Positions 16,904 through 24,456 of a stretch of 35,392 bases of DNA are shown in pieces (within the stretch, counting starts at the first letter, position 1; each line of letters opens with the position of its first letter). Below the pieces are notes generated by a model that saw only the letters and a program-made list of their open reading frames with translations, was not told the DNA's origin and did not search any database. The position numbers and the translations under genes were made by a program. The stretch is from Bacteriovoracaceae bacterium (GTDB lineage Bacteria; Bdellovibrionota; Bacteriovoracia; Bacteriovoracales; Bacteriovoracaceae): assembly GCA_018675575.1 (NCBI GenBank), contig JABGXW010000098.1:1-35392 (forward strand). Direction: 5' to 3'.

Positions 16904-18160
16904 CTATAACCCAAAAAAATAGAGTAACTTATAAGATTGTATATAAAGATCTTCTGCTCTGACACCGTACTTATTTAGCCAAACTTCAAAAATAGTTTTT
17001 TCAAGTCCCTCTTCAATAAACTTTGCAATATATTTATCATTATCATCAGAGCTATTTTTTAAACTATCTAACTCCACTTTGATAACATCCTTATTGTTCT
17101 ATAAGTTTAATTGTTGCTGTGGCATCTTGGTTTGCATATATTTCATATATTGCTTTCTTGACAGGGTATCATTTTGTTTTTTATCGAGATAATCTCTGCC
17201 AACTCTGCTCCAATTGGGTTAAAGACACCGGTTTGAGTTTTAGCAAGTAAAGTTATTCGATCAATATCTCCAGAAAACTCCTTAATGATTTTCTCATTGT
17301 TCAGTATGATTGACTCCTCTTATAGGATAAATCCGAGTATTCTACAAAATCATTTAGATAATCTATAGACTCTTCACTCGGATAGTCACCATTACAAATT
17401 TTACAGGCCAATAAACTCTCACTTTGTGAATCATTCTCTTTGTCTTTGTAAGGAAAACAAGAAGCTTCGCAGGTATATGGAAACTCTATGCCATCACCAT
17501 GACGATATCCTAAATTATGCAGATTCTCATGAAATATCGTTCTCTTTAGTTCCAATAAATCCTCACTTTTAACAGGATTTTTTTTGGGTCGTAGGGATTA
17601 ATTGAAATAAATGGATGCCTTACGGGGGCAGCAGTTAGCGATCCTTAAGGCGAGCTCGAAGCATGCCCCGCAGTACGATCCCAATTATAATCACCTTTCT
17701 TGGAGCAAACAATAGTCACCGGAGATACATTTACTAAATCAATTAGATCTTTAGCATTCCTGATTCCCGCAGATAAGGTAGAGGGGAGGCTCAATTCAGT
17801 GTGAAGTCTTGTCATGCATTGAGGACCTGTTTGTATTGTTTTCTCTACTAGACTTGGAAAATCATACACCCCGTTTTTTAGACATTTTTGATCAATTACA
17901 TATCCAAAACTTGTAGATAAAAAATCTTCATTTGCCTATGCGGCGGCCAGTCCATCACTGATAAAATTGTCAACTTCATTATTTTTCATCCTATTTTATG
18001 CGTTATTATGGGGTAGCCGGGCTAAAGCTGGACCAGCAATTTGGTAGCATGATATTTTTATGACATTCTTAGTTCGATAAGTACCTCTTACCGATTTTGG
18101 AAAAACAAAATGTCTTGATGCGCAATTCGGAATAGAGTTCTCTGATATTATCCGTGAGTG
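16904..18160 (-). pseudogene. Decayed secreted metzincin-type metalloprotease gene
   Basis: Joining frames on the minus strand gives one protein-like sequence of about 415 codons. Part one (from 18160) runs through NCASRHFVFPKSVRGTY, a stop after LARLPHNNA, a stop after SDGLAAA, then GYVIDQKCLKNGVYDFPS and a stop after GHASSSP. The frame continues as LTAAPVRHPFISINPYDPKK, shifts in an A-run, and enters TIFHENLHNLGYRHGDG, a perfect HExxHxxGxxH zinc motif at 17499-17531, followed by a Cys-rich stretch. Further frameshifts near 17326, 17155 and 17100 lead to the natural end at 16904. With at least three stops and about four shifts it cannot make the intact protease. Confidence 0.78.
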
Positions 18161-18210
18161 TTATTCTCTGACAATATAATTATAAACGATTTAATTTCTA
18201 AATTTTTTTA

Positions 18211-18795
18211 CTAGAAGGTTCCGCTTAAAGCTTCTAAAGTTATTTTAATATCATTATTTGTTCCATTATAAGTCTTAATTACACTTGTGAAATTACTCAC
18301 AAATAGACTCAATGTTGTTTGATCAATAGTAAAATTGCCATCAAACTTAATGGTTATCCTGTCATTAGTTTGAAAACTTCCATTTCCATTTACAAAACTA
18401 ACACTTGGTTTAGTTGTACCGTCACAATCCTTCTCAAGGTCAAACTCGACCCTCGAGTATGTACCTGCTTGAATTGTGATAGCGTTTAGAGTTGTTCCAG
18501 TCGAAAGGATTGCCACTTCTCCAATATCAAAATTATAATTAAACTCTGAGCCATTACTAGACGTTTTGAATCTAATTCTCTTAAAACAAAAATTTAGAGA
18601 TGTGATATTTGCTTTAGCATCATCAATTATCATTCTAAGAATCATTGATGCAATACTGTTATCATAAGATGCAAGGTTTACATCAACAGTTAGTGGGTTT
18701 CCGCCTGTTGTCCCTCCGTCATCTCCAAAAAATGAACACCCCGAAATAGAGAAGAGAACTAGAATAGAAATTATAATTATTTTTAACTGCTTCAA
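18211..18795 (-). CDS. Putative lipoprotein, paralogue of the one at 19629-20225
   Basis: A 194-aa lipoprotein with lipobox ISGC (Cys20). The mature part shares a domain with the other lipoprotein of this operon: LNFCFKRIRFK, AGTYSRVEFDLEKDCDG and DRITIKFDGNF align with LKFCFKRLRFK, AGTYTRVEFDLERDCDG and DRITIKFDGSF. The beta-rich look resembles DUF4382-type lipoproteins, but I am not sure of that family. The start is TTG at 18795, supported by AGGAG seven nt upstream. That SD lies inside the end of the regulator gene, with two nt between stop and start, so translation is probably coupled. Confidence 0.8.
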   Translation of the reverse strand: MKQLKIIIISILVLFSISGCSFFGDDGGTTGGNPLTVDVNLASYDNSIASMILRMIIDDAKANITSLNFCFKRIRFKTSSNGSEFNYNFDIGEVAILSTGTTLNAITIQAGTYSRVEFDLEKDCDGTTKPSVSFVNGNGSFQTNDRITIKFDGNFTIDQTTLSLFVSNFTSVIKTYNGTNNDIKITLEALSGTF

Positions 18796-18797
18796 GT

Positions 18798-19598
18798 TTA
18801 ATCTCCTGTGAGTGGTACGTTAATGAGGTGGAAATGATATAACTCTCTTTTTTCTTTAGAGATTGGATCATCATTTTTTATATTTTCTAAATCCAAAAGG
18901 GCCTTATTAATAATCTCTTTGGCTTTTTCTTGACCAGAGGGAGATAAAGACTTTGTAAATGCCAATATTTGTCTTTTTTCACGAGGGACATCCTCAATGG
19001 ATTCTGCACTGATTTTTAGCATTTGTTTATGATAATTAGCTAATGATAATTTATAGATACCATCATTACAGTTCAGGTGATTCATATTTTCATAGAGAAG
19101 TTCGTTCTTTTTTAAAAACTTAAGTGCCTTTTTTATTTCTTCTCTCTTTATATTTATTCTAAGTTTTTCCTGTATCCATACTGGATCTTCTATAAAATCT
19201 TTCAAAAAGGAAAGTTCTCTTATAGCTACATAATACCATTTATCTAAATATTTATGAGTTACTAATTCTTCGTTATTCTTAGTCTTAAATTCCGAAAAGC
19301 GAGCTAACTTTTTATAAGCCGTAGATCTTTTTGATGCTACCTCTGAATCATTTAAGACAACTAAGTTTTTTAAAAATGAGCTTTCCTGTATTGACAATTT
19401 AAATTCTTTTGAAAGATCGTCTAAATATTTTGTATCAAGATTTCTTTTTCCTTTAATGATCATTGAAAGAAAAGCAGCAGAAAGCTTAAGCTTTGAAGCT
19501 ATCACTTTTGCTGCAACTTTGTGTTTTTTTAAAAATTGGAAGTAGTCTTTTAAGAAAGCTCGATATTCATGATAATTATAAATATTCGGTCTTTTCAT
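18798..19598 (-). CDS. TIGR02147-family regulatory protein
   Basis: A 266-aa protein of the TIGR02147/DUF4423 family, common in Fibrobacter and Bdellovibrio-like bacteria. It begins with the typical YHEYRAFLKDYFQFLKK, then an HTH-like part (VIASKLKLSAAFLSMIIKGK), a middle ending in FLKKNELL, and the family's C-terminal segment (REKRQILAFTKSLSP...REKRELYHFHLINVPL). These proteins usually sit beside lipoprotein or surface-protein genes and are thought to regulate them; here it lies between two paralogous lipoproteins. GGGAGG lies about ten nt before the ATG. The regulatory target is inferred. Confidence 0.85.
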   Translation of the reverse strand: MKRPNIYNYHEYRAFLKDYFQFLKKHKVAAKVIASKLKLSAAFLSMIIKGKRNLDTKYLDDLSKEFKLSIQESSFLKNLVVLNDSEVASKRSTAYKKLARFSEFKTKNNEELVTHKYLDKWYYVAIRELSFLKDFIEDPVWIQEKLRINIKREEIKKALKFLKKNELLYENMNHLNCNDGIYKLSLANYHKQMLKISAESIEDVPREKRQILAFTKSLSPSGQEKAKEIINKALLDLENIKNDDPISKEKRELYHFHLINVPLTGD

Positions 19599-19628
19599 AA
19601 TTTACTTTCCCTCCCTTTCTTTCATATT

Positions 19629-20225
19629 CTAAAGATTACCACTTACTGATTCTAAAGATTCTTTAAGTGAAACACCGCCCAAATTGTCAAAACTATTGGC
19701 CTGATCTAATATATTCTGTATTCCAAGTGACACACTTTTACTTCCGTCAACTGTAAAACTACCATCAAACTTTATGGTAATCCTGTCTGTTGAAGTATAA
19801 GTACCATTTGTATTTGTTAGATCAGTACTATTTTTTGTTGAACCATCACAATCCCTTTCAAGGTCAAACTCTACTCTCGTATATGTTCCCGCAAGAACAG
19901 GTACATTGACAATACTAGCCCCTGAAGAACTTATGTCAATATAACCTGGGGTGATATCTATATTGTCATTATCTCCACTATGATTTGTTGTAGTTGTTTG
20001 TGAAAGTTTAAATCTCAGTCTTTTAAAGCAAAACTTTAAATTTGATACGGCCGCAAGGGCCTTAGGGAAAAAGAGATCTAAAGGTGAAAAATTTGTAACT
20101 GAATATGAACTTAAATTGATTTGAACATTATGCTTAGTCCCAACTGGTGATGATTCATCACTGCCTTTACATGAAAATAAAAGGGTACTTGCTATTAAAA
20201 TTAAAAATAAGTTATGAGCTTTCAT
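19629..20225 (-). CDS. Putative lipoprotein, first gene of the lipoprotein-regulator operon
   Basis: A 198-aa lipoprotein with lipobox LFSC (Cys19). It shares the CFKRLRFK, AGTYTRVEFDLERDCDG and DRITIKFDGSF blocks with the third gene of the operon and differs mainly in loops and ends, consistent with an old duplication followed by divergence. AAGGA is five nt before the ATG. A good sigma-70 promoter lies about 45 nt upstream. Function unknown; location predicted at the periplasmic or outer face of the envelope. Confidence 0.8.
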   Translation of the reverse strand: MKAHNLFLILIASTLLFSCKGSDESSPVGTKHNVQINLSSYSVTNFSPLDLFFPKALAAVSNLKFCFKRLRFKLSQTTTTNHSGDNDNIDITPGYIDISSSGASIVNVPVLAGTYTRVEFDLERDCDGSTKNSTDLTNTNGTYTSTDRITIKFDGSFTVDGSKSVSLGIQNILDQANSFDNLGGVSLKESLESVSGNL

Positions 20226-20270
20226 ATTTATCCTTCTGTGTGGCTATTACCTAGCGGTTAATCTAAAAGT

Positions 20271-20299
20271 AGTATAAACCAATATTCGCGACGCGTCAA
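20271..20299 (-). promoter_or_regulatory. Sigma-70 promoter of the lipoprotein-regulator operon
   Basis: On the minus strand, -35 TTGACG (20294-20299), a 17-nt spacer and -10 TATACT (20271-20276). The start site would be near 20264, leaving a leader of about 38 nt before the lipoprotein ATG. Confidence 0.7.
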
Positions 20300-20468
20300 C
20301 CTGTTTGTTGAAATATGTTAATGGATATAAGCTTAAGCCAAGTGAAAACAGGTATTTGTGTGAATTATTCCAATCTAATAACTTATTTTGGTTAATTATT
20401 TAATTTGGAAATACAAGATATATGCTGTAAATTAACAACTTTTATCTCTTATAAAATTCGAGGACAAA

Positions 20469-21077
20469 ATGATTAAACATTTATTAATAATTTTTATACT
20501 TTCAATATTTATTTCAAAAAATGCAAATGCAAGTTTTTTGCTAGAACCTTATGCAGGTTTTGCACTTAGTGGATCAATTGAAGATACAGATACAAACCCC
20601 TTAAAGGGAACTTATTCAGGTCTAGAATTTGGAGCAAGGGCCGGTATTTCTATGATGGGATTTTTTGGAGGTGCAACTTATAACATGGCAACAGAGACTG
20701 ATTATAAAATGACAGAGTCTGATCAAATTCGGGATAACAGTAGGGCAAGTCGAACTGATCTGGGATTATTTGTAGGATATGAGTTTCCAGTTATGGTAAG
20801 AGTTTGGGGATCTTATTATTTAAATACAAAGCTAGAAGGTAAATCAAATTCTGGAAATAACCCAAAGCTTGATGCCACTGAAACTTGGAACGGAAATGGA
20901 ATTGGTCTTGGTGTTGGTTTTACACCTATGCCATTTTTATCTTTTAACATCGAATATAAATCTTTTACCTATGAAGATGAAGACGATACGAGTGCTTCTC
21001 CAGTAAATTCACTTTTAGCTCCAAATGTTACCGCAAATGTAATATTAGTCTCTGTAAGTTTACCAATTAACTTATAA
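20469..21077 (+). CDS. Small outer-membrane beta-barrel protein
   Basis: A 202-aa protein with a signal peptide (LLIIFILSIFISKNANA, cut before SFLLEPY). Alternating strands follow, rich in Gly and aromatics (YSGLEFGARAGISMMGFFGG, FVGYEFPVMVRVWGSYY, GIGLGVGFTPMPFLSFNIEY), and the end is VSVSLPINL, all consistent with an eight-strand barrel of the OmpA/OmpW-like porin fold class. GAGGA is five nt before the ATG. It is divergent from the lipoprotein operon across a 243-bp shared promoter region. Ligand or role unknown. Confidence 0.72.
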   Translation: MIKHLLIIFILSIFISKNANASFLLEPYAGFALSGSIEDTDTNPLKGTYSGLEFGARAGISMMGFFGGATYNMATETDYKMTESDQIRDNSRASRTDLGLFVGYEFPVMVRVWGSYYLNTKLEGKSNSGNNPKLDATETWNGNGIGLGVGFTPMPFLSFNIEYKSFTYEDEDDTSASPVNSLLAPNVTANVILVSVSLPINL

Positions 21078-21108
21078 TAAATGTCCTCTTGTGAAAAGGT
21101 ACTAACTG

Positions 21109-21173
21109 CTTTTGATGATTGAGTTTTAAAAGACTTATCACTGTCTAACGGGTACTTCCGTAATCATCAAAAG
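21109..21173. repeat. Perfect 12-bp inverted repeat with 41-nt loop
   Basis: CTTTTGATGATT at 21109-21120 is matched exactly by AATCATCAAAAG at 21162-21173. The loop contains a smaller ACGG/CCGT hairpin. No T-run follows, so it is not an ordinary terminator. It could be an mRNA 3' stabiliser, a small-element remnant or a protein site. Confidence 0.7.
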
Positions 21174-21240
21174 ATCGCAGTAGAGAAAATAAATAAACAA
21201 ATCAAATTGGCATAATCAAACCAAAAAACCGCCAATTTTA

Positions 21241-21299
21241 AATAAAAAAAGCCCTGTAAAAACAGGGCCTTCTTAAAAAATATGGTACTCCCAAGGGGA
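21241..21299 (-). repeat. Partial copy of tRNA-Glu 3' end plus its terminator (copy A)
   Basis: It matches 22713-22770 almost base for base: an A-run, the hairpin GCCCTGT/ACAGGGC, a short AT linker with one indel and one or two changes, then the CCA end and last 15 or so bases of tRNA-Glu. Identity stops after CAAGGGGA, inside the T-arm. Read on the minus strand the hairpin is followed by a T-run, so it can still terminate transcription from the SGNH gene. Confidence 0.85.
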
Positions 21300-21453
21300 G
21301 AGTGGAGATAGTGTTTTATTACTGATAGTTAGAAGTCATTTCTCAAAAATACACTTCATCAGAGTTCATTAAACTGCATTATTGTTCACCACAAGAATAG
21401 CAGGCAATAATCTCAGTGCAAGGTATTGAATGGGAATTATAGCTATTTTCATA

Positions 21454-22497
21454 TTAATCAATCACTTTTGATAAAATTTCGGCAGCAAGTTCATTACCAT
21501 CTTTATTCCAGTGTAAATCCTTTTTAAATGCCCAATCAATATTACCTTTGGGGTACTTTTGCAAAAAATCTGGTCGCAAATAAATAACTCCACTAAAGTC
21601 TTTAAAAATATCTCTAGCATATTTGTCTGTTTTTTCATCTGGTAACACAATTATTTTAAATTCTGCTCCATTTTTTTTTGCCAATTTCTCCCACTCTTTA
21701 ATTATATTCTGAATAAGACTTTTGGTTTTAACATCAGGGACTATATCTTTATCTTTTTCTCTATTTGACATTCTTTTCTGGTGGCCTTCAGGTGAAATCA
21801 ATGGCTGAAAAGTATTATAAGTATACTTAGAAAAATAGAATTTCAAATCTTGAATAAAAACAAACCTATGGTAAAAATCAAGTACGAGATATGTTAAATA
21901 AAGTTTTGAAGCCCACTTTTTCCAAGAGGGAAACTCTCTCGCTAAGCTTGATTGCAGCTTATTTTCTTTCCAATATAAAAGCTGGTTATCACGAACATCT
22001 TTAACATCATTATGATAAAAAAAATACCAAGCATGATTAATGTGTTTAGTTAAAAGAGAATCACGATAATATAAATAAGCTTGATCAGTTCCATAACCTT
22101 CAACCCCCATATTTAAGGCCAAAATAGCTTTTTCAGTTGTGTGGATTTTATTCGTTAATAAATGAGAAACGGTTTCTTTTTCAGGTAGACGTAAATTCTC
22201 AACAAATGAATCTCCAAAGATTCCAATAATATTTTTCGAATTCAAGTTTTTGATATCAATATCTGAAGAGCTACGTAATCCGTAATTATTATAGTGAACT
22301 TTATGAAGTTGCTCGGTATCAGGGGATTTAAATTGTATTTCACTATTTCGAACTCGGGAAAACAATCGATTCTGATCGATCTTTCGAATGGCCTCAGCAG
22401 CATAACGATACTTACTATTACTAAGTCTCAAAAAAACCTCAACAGAGGATAAACTAAAAACTATCGAAACTAACAAGATGAGAATCTTCATTTTCAT
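21454..22497 (-). CDS. SGNH/GDSL-type hydrolase-like exported protein
   Basis: A 347-aa protein with an N-terminal signal or anchor (MKMKILILLVSIVFSLSSVE). SGNH blocks are visible: GIFGDSFVENL (nucleophile Ser), ALNMGVEGYGTDQAY (Gly/Asn region), and near the end DLHWNKDGNELAAE with the Asp-x-His pair. This looks like the acyl-ester hydrolases/acetyltransferase partners of the AlgJ/DltD-like group that act on envelope polysaccharides; substrate unknown. The ATG lacks a clear SD. It is the only gene between the two tRNA-Glu-derived repeats, so it may have arrived by integration at the tRNA gene. Confidence 0.72.
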   Translation of the reverse strand: MKMKILILLVSIVFSLSSVEVFLRLSNSKYRYAAEAIRKIDQNRLFSRVRNSEIQFKSPDTEQLHKVHYNNYGLRSSSDIDIKNLNSKNIIGIFGDSFVENLRLPEKETVSHLLTNKIHTTEKAILALNMGVEGYGTDQAYLYYRDSLLTKHINHAWYFFYHNDVKDVRDNQLLYWKENKLQSSLAREFPSWKKWASKLYLTYLVLDFYHRFVFIQDLKFYFSKYTYNTFQPLISPEGHQKRMSNREKDKDIVPDVKTKSLIQNIIKEWEKLAKKNGAEFKIIVLPDEKTDKYARDIFKDFSGVIYLRPDFLQKYPKGNIDWAFKKDLHWNKDGNELAAEILSKVID

Positions 22498-22561
22498 TTT
22501 TCTAACTTTTCTTTAGTATAATTATCTATTAATACACTAAATTTTATCTCAATATCTCCAT

Positions 22562-22586
22562 TTGTCACATCCCATGATTGTGACAA
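22562..22586. repeat. Perfect 8-bp inverted repeat upstream of the SGNH gene
   Basis: TTGTCACA (22562-22569) and TGTGACAA (22579-22586) flank nine bases, 65 bp before the SGNH start. The half-sites face the opposite way from a CRP site (TGTGA-N6-TCACA), so CRP is not implied. It may be an operator or a leader hairpin. Confidence 0.6.
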
Positions 22587-22712
22587 GGTGTTTCATATGT
22601 CCTAATAAAACTATATGTGTAATGCTAACAATGAAAATTGACCCCCAAAGGGGCCCCCGACTTTTCGCTTTTAAAATTAATTAAACAGTGGGCATAACGA
22701 GCAAACCGTTTT

Positions 22713-22740
22713 AATAAAAAAAGCCCTGTAAAAACAGGGC
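22713..22740 (-). terminator. Rho-independent terminator of the tRNA operon
   Basis: On the minus strand GCCCTGT, a four-T loop and ACAGGGC are followed by seven Ts. It lies 13 nt after the CCA end of tRNA-Glu. Together with the tRNA end it forms copy B of the repeat also found at 21241-21299. Confidence 0.9.
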
Positions 22741-22753
22741 CTTTTTATAAATA

Positions 22754-22831
22754 TGGTACTCCCAAGGGGATTCGAACCCCTGTTACCGCCGTGAAAAGGC
22801 GGTGTCCTAGACCAGGCTAGACGATGGGAGC
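22754..22831 (-). tRNA. tRNA-Glu (anticodon TTC), CCA encoded
   Basis: 78 nt including CCA. The acceptor GCTCCCA pairs with TGGGAGT (G-U at the first pair). The anticodon stem CCGCC/GGCGG holds the loop TTTTCAC, giving TTC. The T-arm AGGGG-TTCGAAT-CCCCT is intact. It is 28 nt downstream of tRNA-Lys in one transcript, followed by the terminator. Confidence 0.96.
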
Positions 22832-22859
22832 ATTTTTACTTGCTTGTCGTCTGAAAAAA

Positions 22860-22936
22860 TGGTGATCCCTCTGTGACTCGAACACAGGACCCTCTCCTTA
22901 AAAGGGAGATGCTCTAACCAACTGAGCTAAGGGACC
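22860..22936 (-). tRNA. tRNA-Lys (anticodon TTT), CCA encoded
   Basis: 77 nt including CCA. Acceptor GGTCCCT pairs with AGGGATC. The D-arm GCTCAGTTGGTTAGAGC is canonical. The anticodon stem TCTCC/GGAGA holds the loop CTTTTAA, giving TTT. The T-arm CTGTG-TTCGAGT-CACAG is intact. First gene of the two-tRNA operon. Confidence 0.96.
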
Positions 22937-22956
22937 ATTATCTTTAGATGAGATTG

Positions 22957-22985
22957 AAATTAAGGAATTTTCGGTTTTTTGTCAA
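22957..22985 (-). promoter_or_regulatory. Probable promoter of the tRNA-Lys/tRNA-Glu operon
   Basis: On the minus strand TTGACA (22980-22985), 17 nt, then TAATTT (22957-22962). The -35 box is perfect, the -10 box weak. Transcription would start near 22950, about 14 nt before the tRNA-Lys 5' end. Confidence 0.6.
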
Positions 22986-23098
22986 CGAGAAAGAATTAAT
23001 ATCTTAGATATCTACGACAGAATTTTTCACGCTCCCTTGCCTATCAGTCTAAGATTCTCTAATGTGGCACACAGAAAATCAGATTCAATGAGGTTTAT

Positions 23099-24403
23099 TT
23101 GCAAGATCGTAAAACCCCATATTCCAGTAAGAAGGTCGCTCTCTACACTTTGGGCTGTCGGCTAAATGCGTCAGAATCTGGAACTATTTCACAAGGCTTC
23201 GTCGACAGAGGTTATGAAGTCGTACCCTTCGGGGAGCAGGCCGATGTTGTTTTCATTAATACCTGTACTGTAACTGACGGAGCCGATTCTACATGCCGTA
23301 ATTTGATTCGTAAGGCGCATAAATGCTCTCCTGAGGGGAAGATAGTGGTTGCTGGTTGTTACGCTCAAATGGAGGCGGAGACTATATCAAGAATTCAAGG
23401 AGTCGACCTTATTTTAGGCACGACAGAAAAATACAAAGTGTTCGATTATTTAAATGAGGAAGAAGAGAATAAAATCTTCATCGAAAAGACCAATGAATTT
23501 TGGGGGGCCAGCACAACTTTAGCCGATTCGCACACCAGGGCCTTTCTCAAAATTCAAGATGGTTGTAATTATATTTGTTCATTTTGCATCATTCCTTTTG
23601 CTAGGGGACGCTCAAGAGCTATTTCGATTACTGAGGCAGTAAAAGGAGCTAAGAAGTTAATAGATCAAGGGTTTAAAGAAATTATATTGACTGGTGTGAA
23701 TATTGGAGAATATGAATCTAGCAGTGGTGAAAAGCTGTCTGATCTTATTAAAGAGATTTTGGCATTGCCTAAATTGCATCGGCTAAGGTTATCTTCTGTA
23801 GAGCCCAATACGATTACTGAAGAATTACTTGAAGTCATGAAATCATCTCCAAAGTTTTTGGATCATTTTCATATCCCCCTTCAAAGCGGAGACAATGAAA
23901 TTTTAAAAAATATGAGAAGAAAATACTCTACAGATGATTACAAAAAAGTAATGAATATGATTTTGAAGGCCTATCCAAATGCTGGCATAGGTGCTGATAT
24001 TATTGTCGGTTATCCCGGAGAAACTGATGAGCAATTTAAGAACACTTATAATTTTTTAAAAGAAATGCCAATATCTCACTTTCATGTCTTTCCTTATTCA
24101 AAAAGAAAAGGAACTACTGCAGCTTCAGAAACTAATCATATCCAACACGGCCTAAAGAAAAAACGTGTTCAAAGCTTAATAATGTTTGGAGATGAAAAAC
24201 TTTCTATCTTTGCTGAAGATCAAATTGGAAGAAATAGTAAAGTTCTTTTTGAGAAGCGAAATGAGAAAGGTTTTTTTGAAGGTTATACATCGAATTTTAT
24301 TAGAGTGATGGTTGAGAGTGACTCAGATCTATCTAATAAGGTTCTTAATGTTCATCTCGTTTCGGCAGAAAATGGAAAACTATTCGGAGAAATCTTACAC
24401 TGA
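23099..24403 (+). CDS. mtaB: tRNA t6A37 methylthiotransferase MtaB
   Basis: A 434-aa radical SAM methylthiotransferase that converts t6A37 to ms2t6A37 in tRNAs reading ANN codons, tRNA-Lys among them. The UPF0004 domain carries three Cys (TLGCRLNASE, INTCTVTDGAD, VAGCYAQ). The radical SAM domain has the cluster in IQDGCNYICSFCIIPFARGR, and a C-terminal TRAM-like domain starts near 370. LGCRLN with NTCTVT is typical of MtaB and not of MiaB. The start is TTG at 23099 with GAGG five nt upstream; a nearby ATG at 23088 is out of frame. It is divergent from the tRNA-Lys/Glu operon, a neat but possibly accidental pairing. Confidence 0.93.
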   Translation: MQDRKTPYSSKKVALYTLGCRLNASESGTISQGFVDRGYEVVPFGEQADVVFINTCTVTDGADSTCRNLIRKAHKCSPEGKIVVAGCYAQMEAETISRIQGVDLILGTTEKYKVFDYLNEEEENKIFIEKTNEFWGASTTLADSHTRAFLKIQDGCNYICSFCIIPFARGRSRAISITEAVKGAKKLIDQGFKEIILTGVNIGEYESSSGEKLSDLIKEILALPKLHRLRLSSVEPNTITEELLEVMKSSPKFLDHFHIPLQSGDNEILKNMRRKYSTDDYKKVMNMILKAYPNAGIGADIIVGYPGETDEQFKNTYNFLKEMPISHFHVFPYSKRKGTTAASETNHIQHGLKKKRVQSLIMFGDEKLSIFAEDQIGRNSKVLFEKRNEKGFFEGYTSNFIRVMVESDSDLSNKVLNVHLVSAENGKLFGEILH

Positions 24404-24456
24404 TTATATTACGAGTCCTTTTGACATAAACTTTTATCAATATTAAAAATAAAACC

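Larger units (their letters stand above)
21078..21453. other. 376-bp gene-free region with a long inverted repeat and a tRNA-derived repeat
   Basis: No open frame here looks like a gene. From left to right it holds a 12-bp inverted repeat (21109-21173), a terminator-like hairpin plus a tRNA-Glu 3' fragment (21241-21299), and about 150 bp of featureless AT-rich sequence up to the SGNH gene's stop. Confidence 0.6.

Noticed and set aside
16904-18160. Stop-codon recoding or programmed frameshifting in the metalloprotease gene
   Set aside because: Stops are both TAA and TAG, and frameshifts occur in several unrelated contexts. No other gene in the window uses in-frame stops. Decay is the simple reading.
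21150-21156. GTCTAAC resembling an integron attC core site
   Set aside because: There is no matching GTTRRRY on the other side at attC distance, and the surrounding inverted repeat does not follow attC geometry. A seven-base match is expected by chance.
22562-22586. CRP/cAMP site
   Set aside because: Half-sites are inverted relative to TGTGA-N6-TCACA and the spacer is nine, so the geometry does not fit CRP.
22645-22660. CCCC-AAA-GGGG hairpin as a terminator
   Set aside because: The stem is four pairs, the loop tight, no T-run, and no gene ends just before it on the plus strand.
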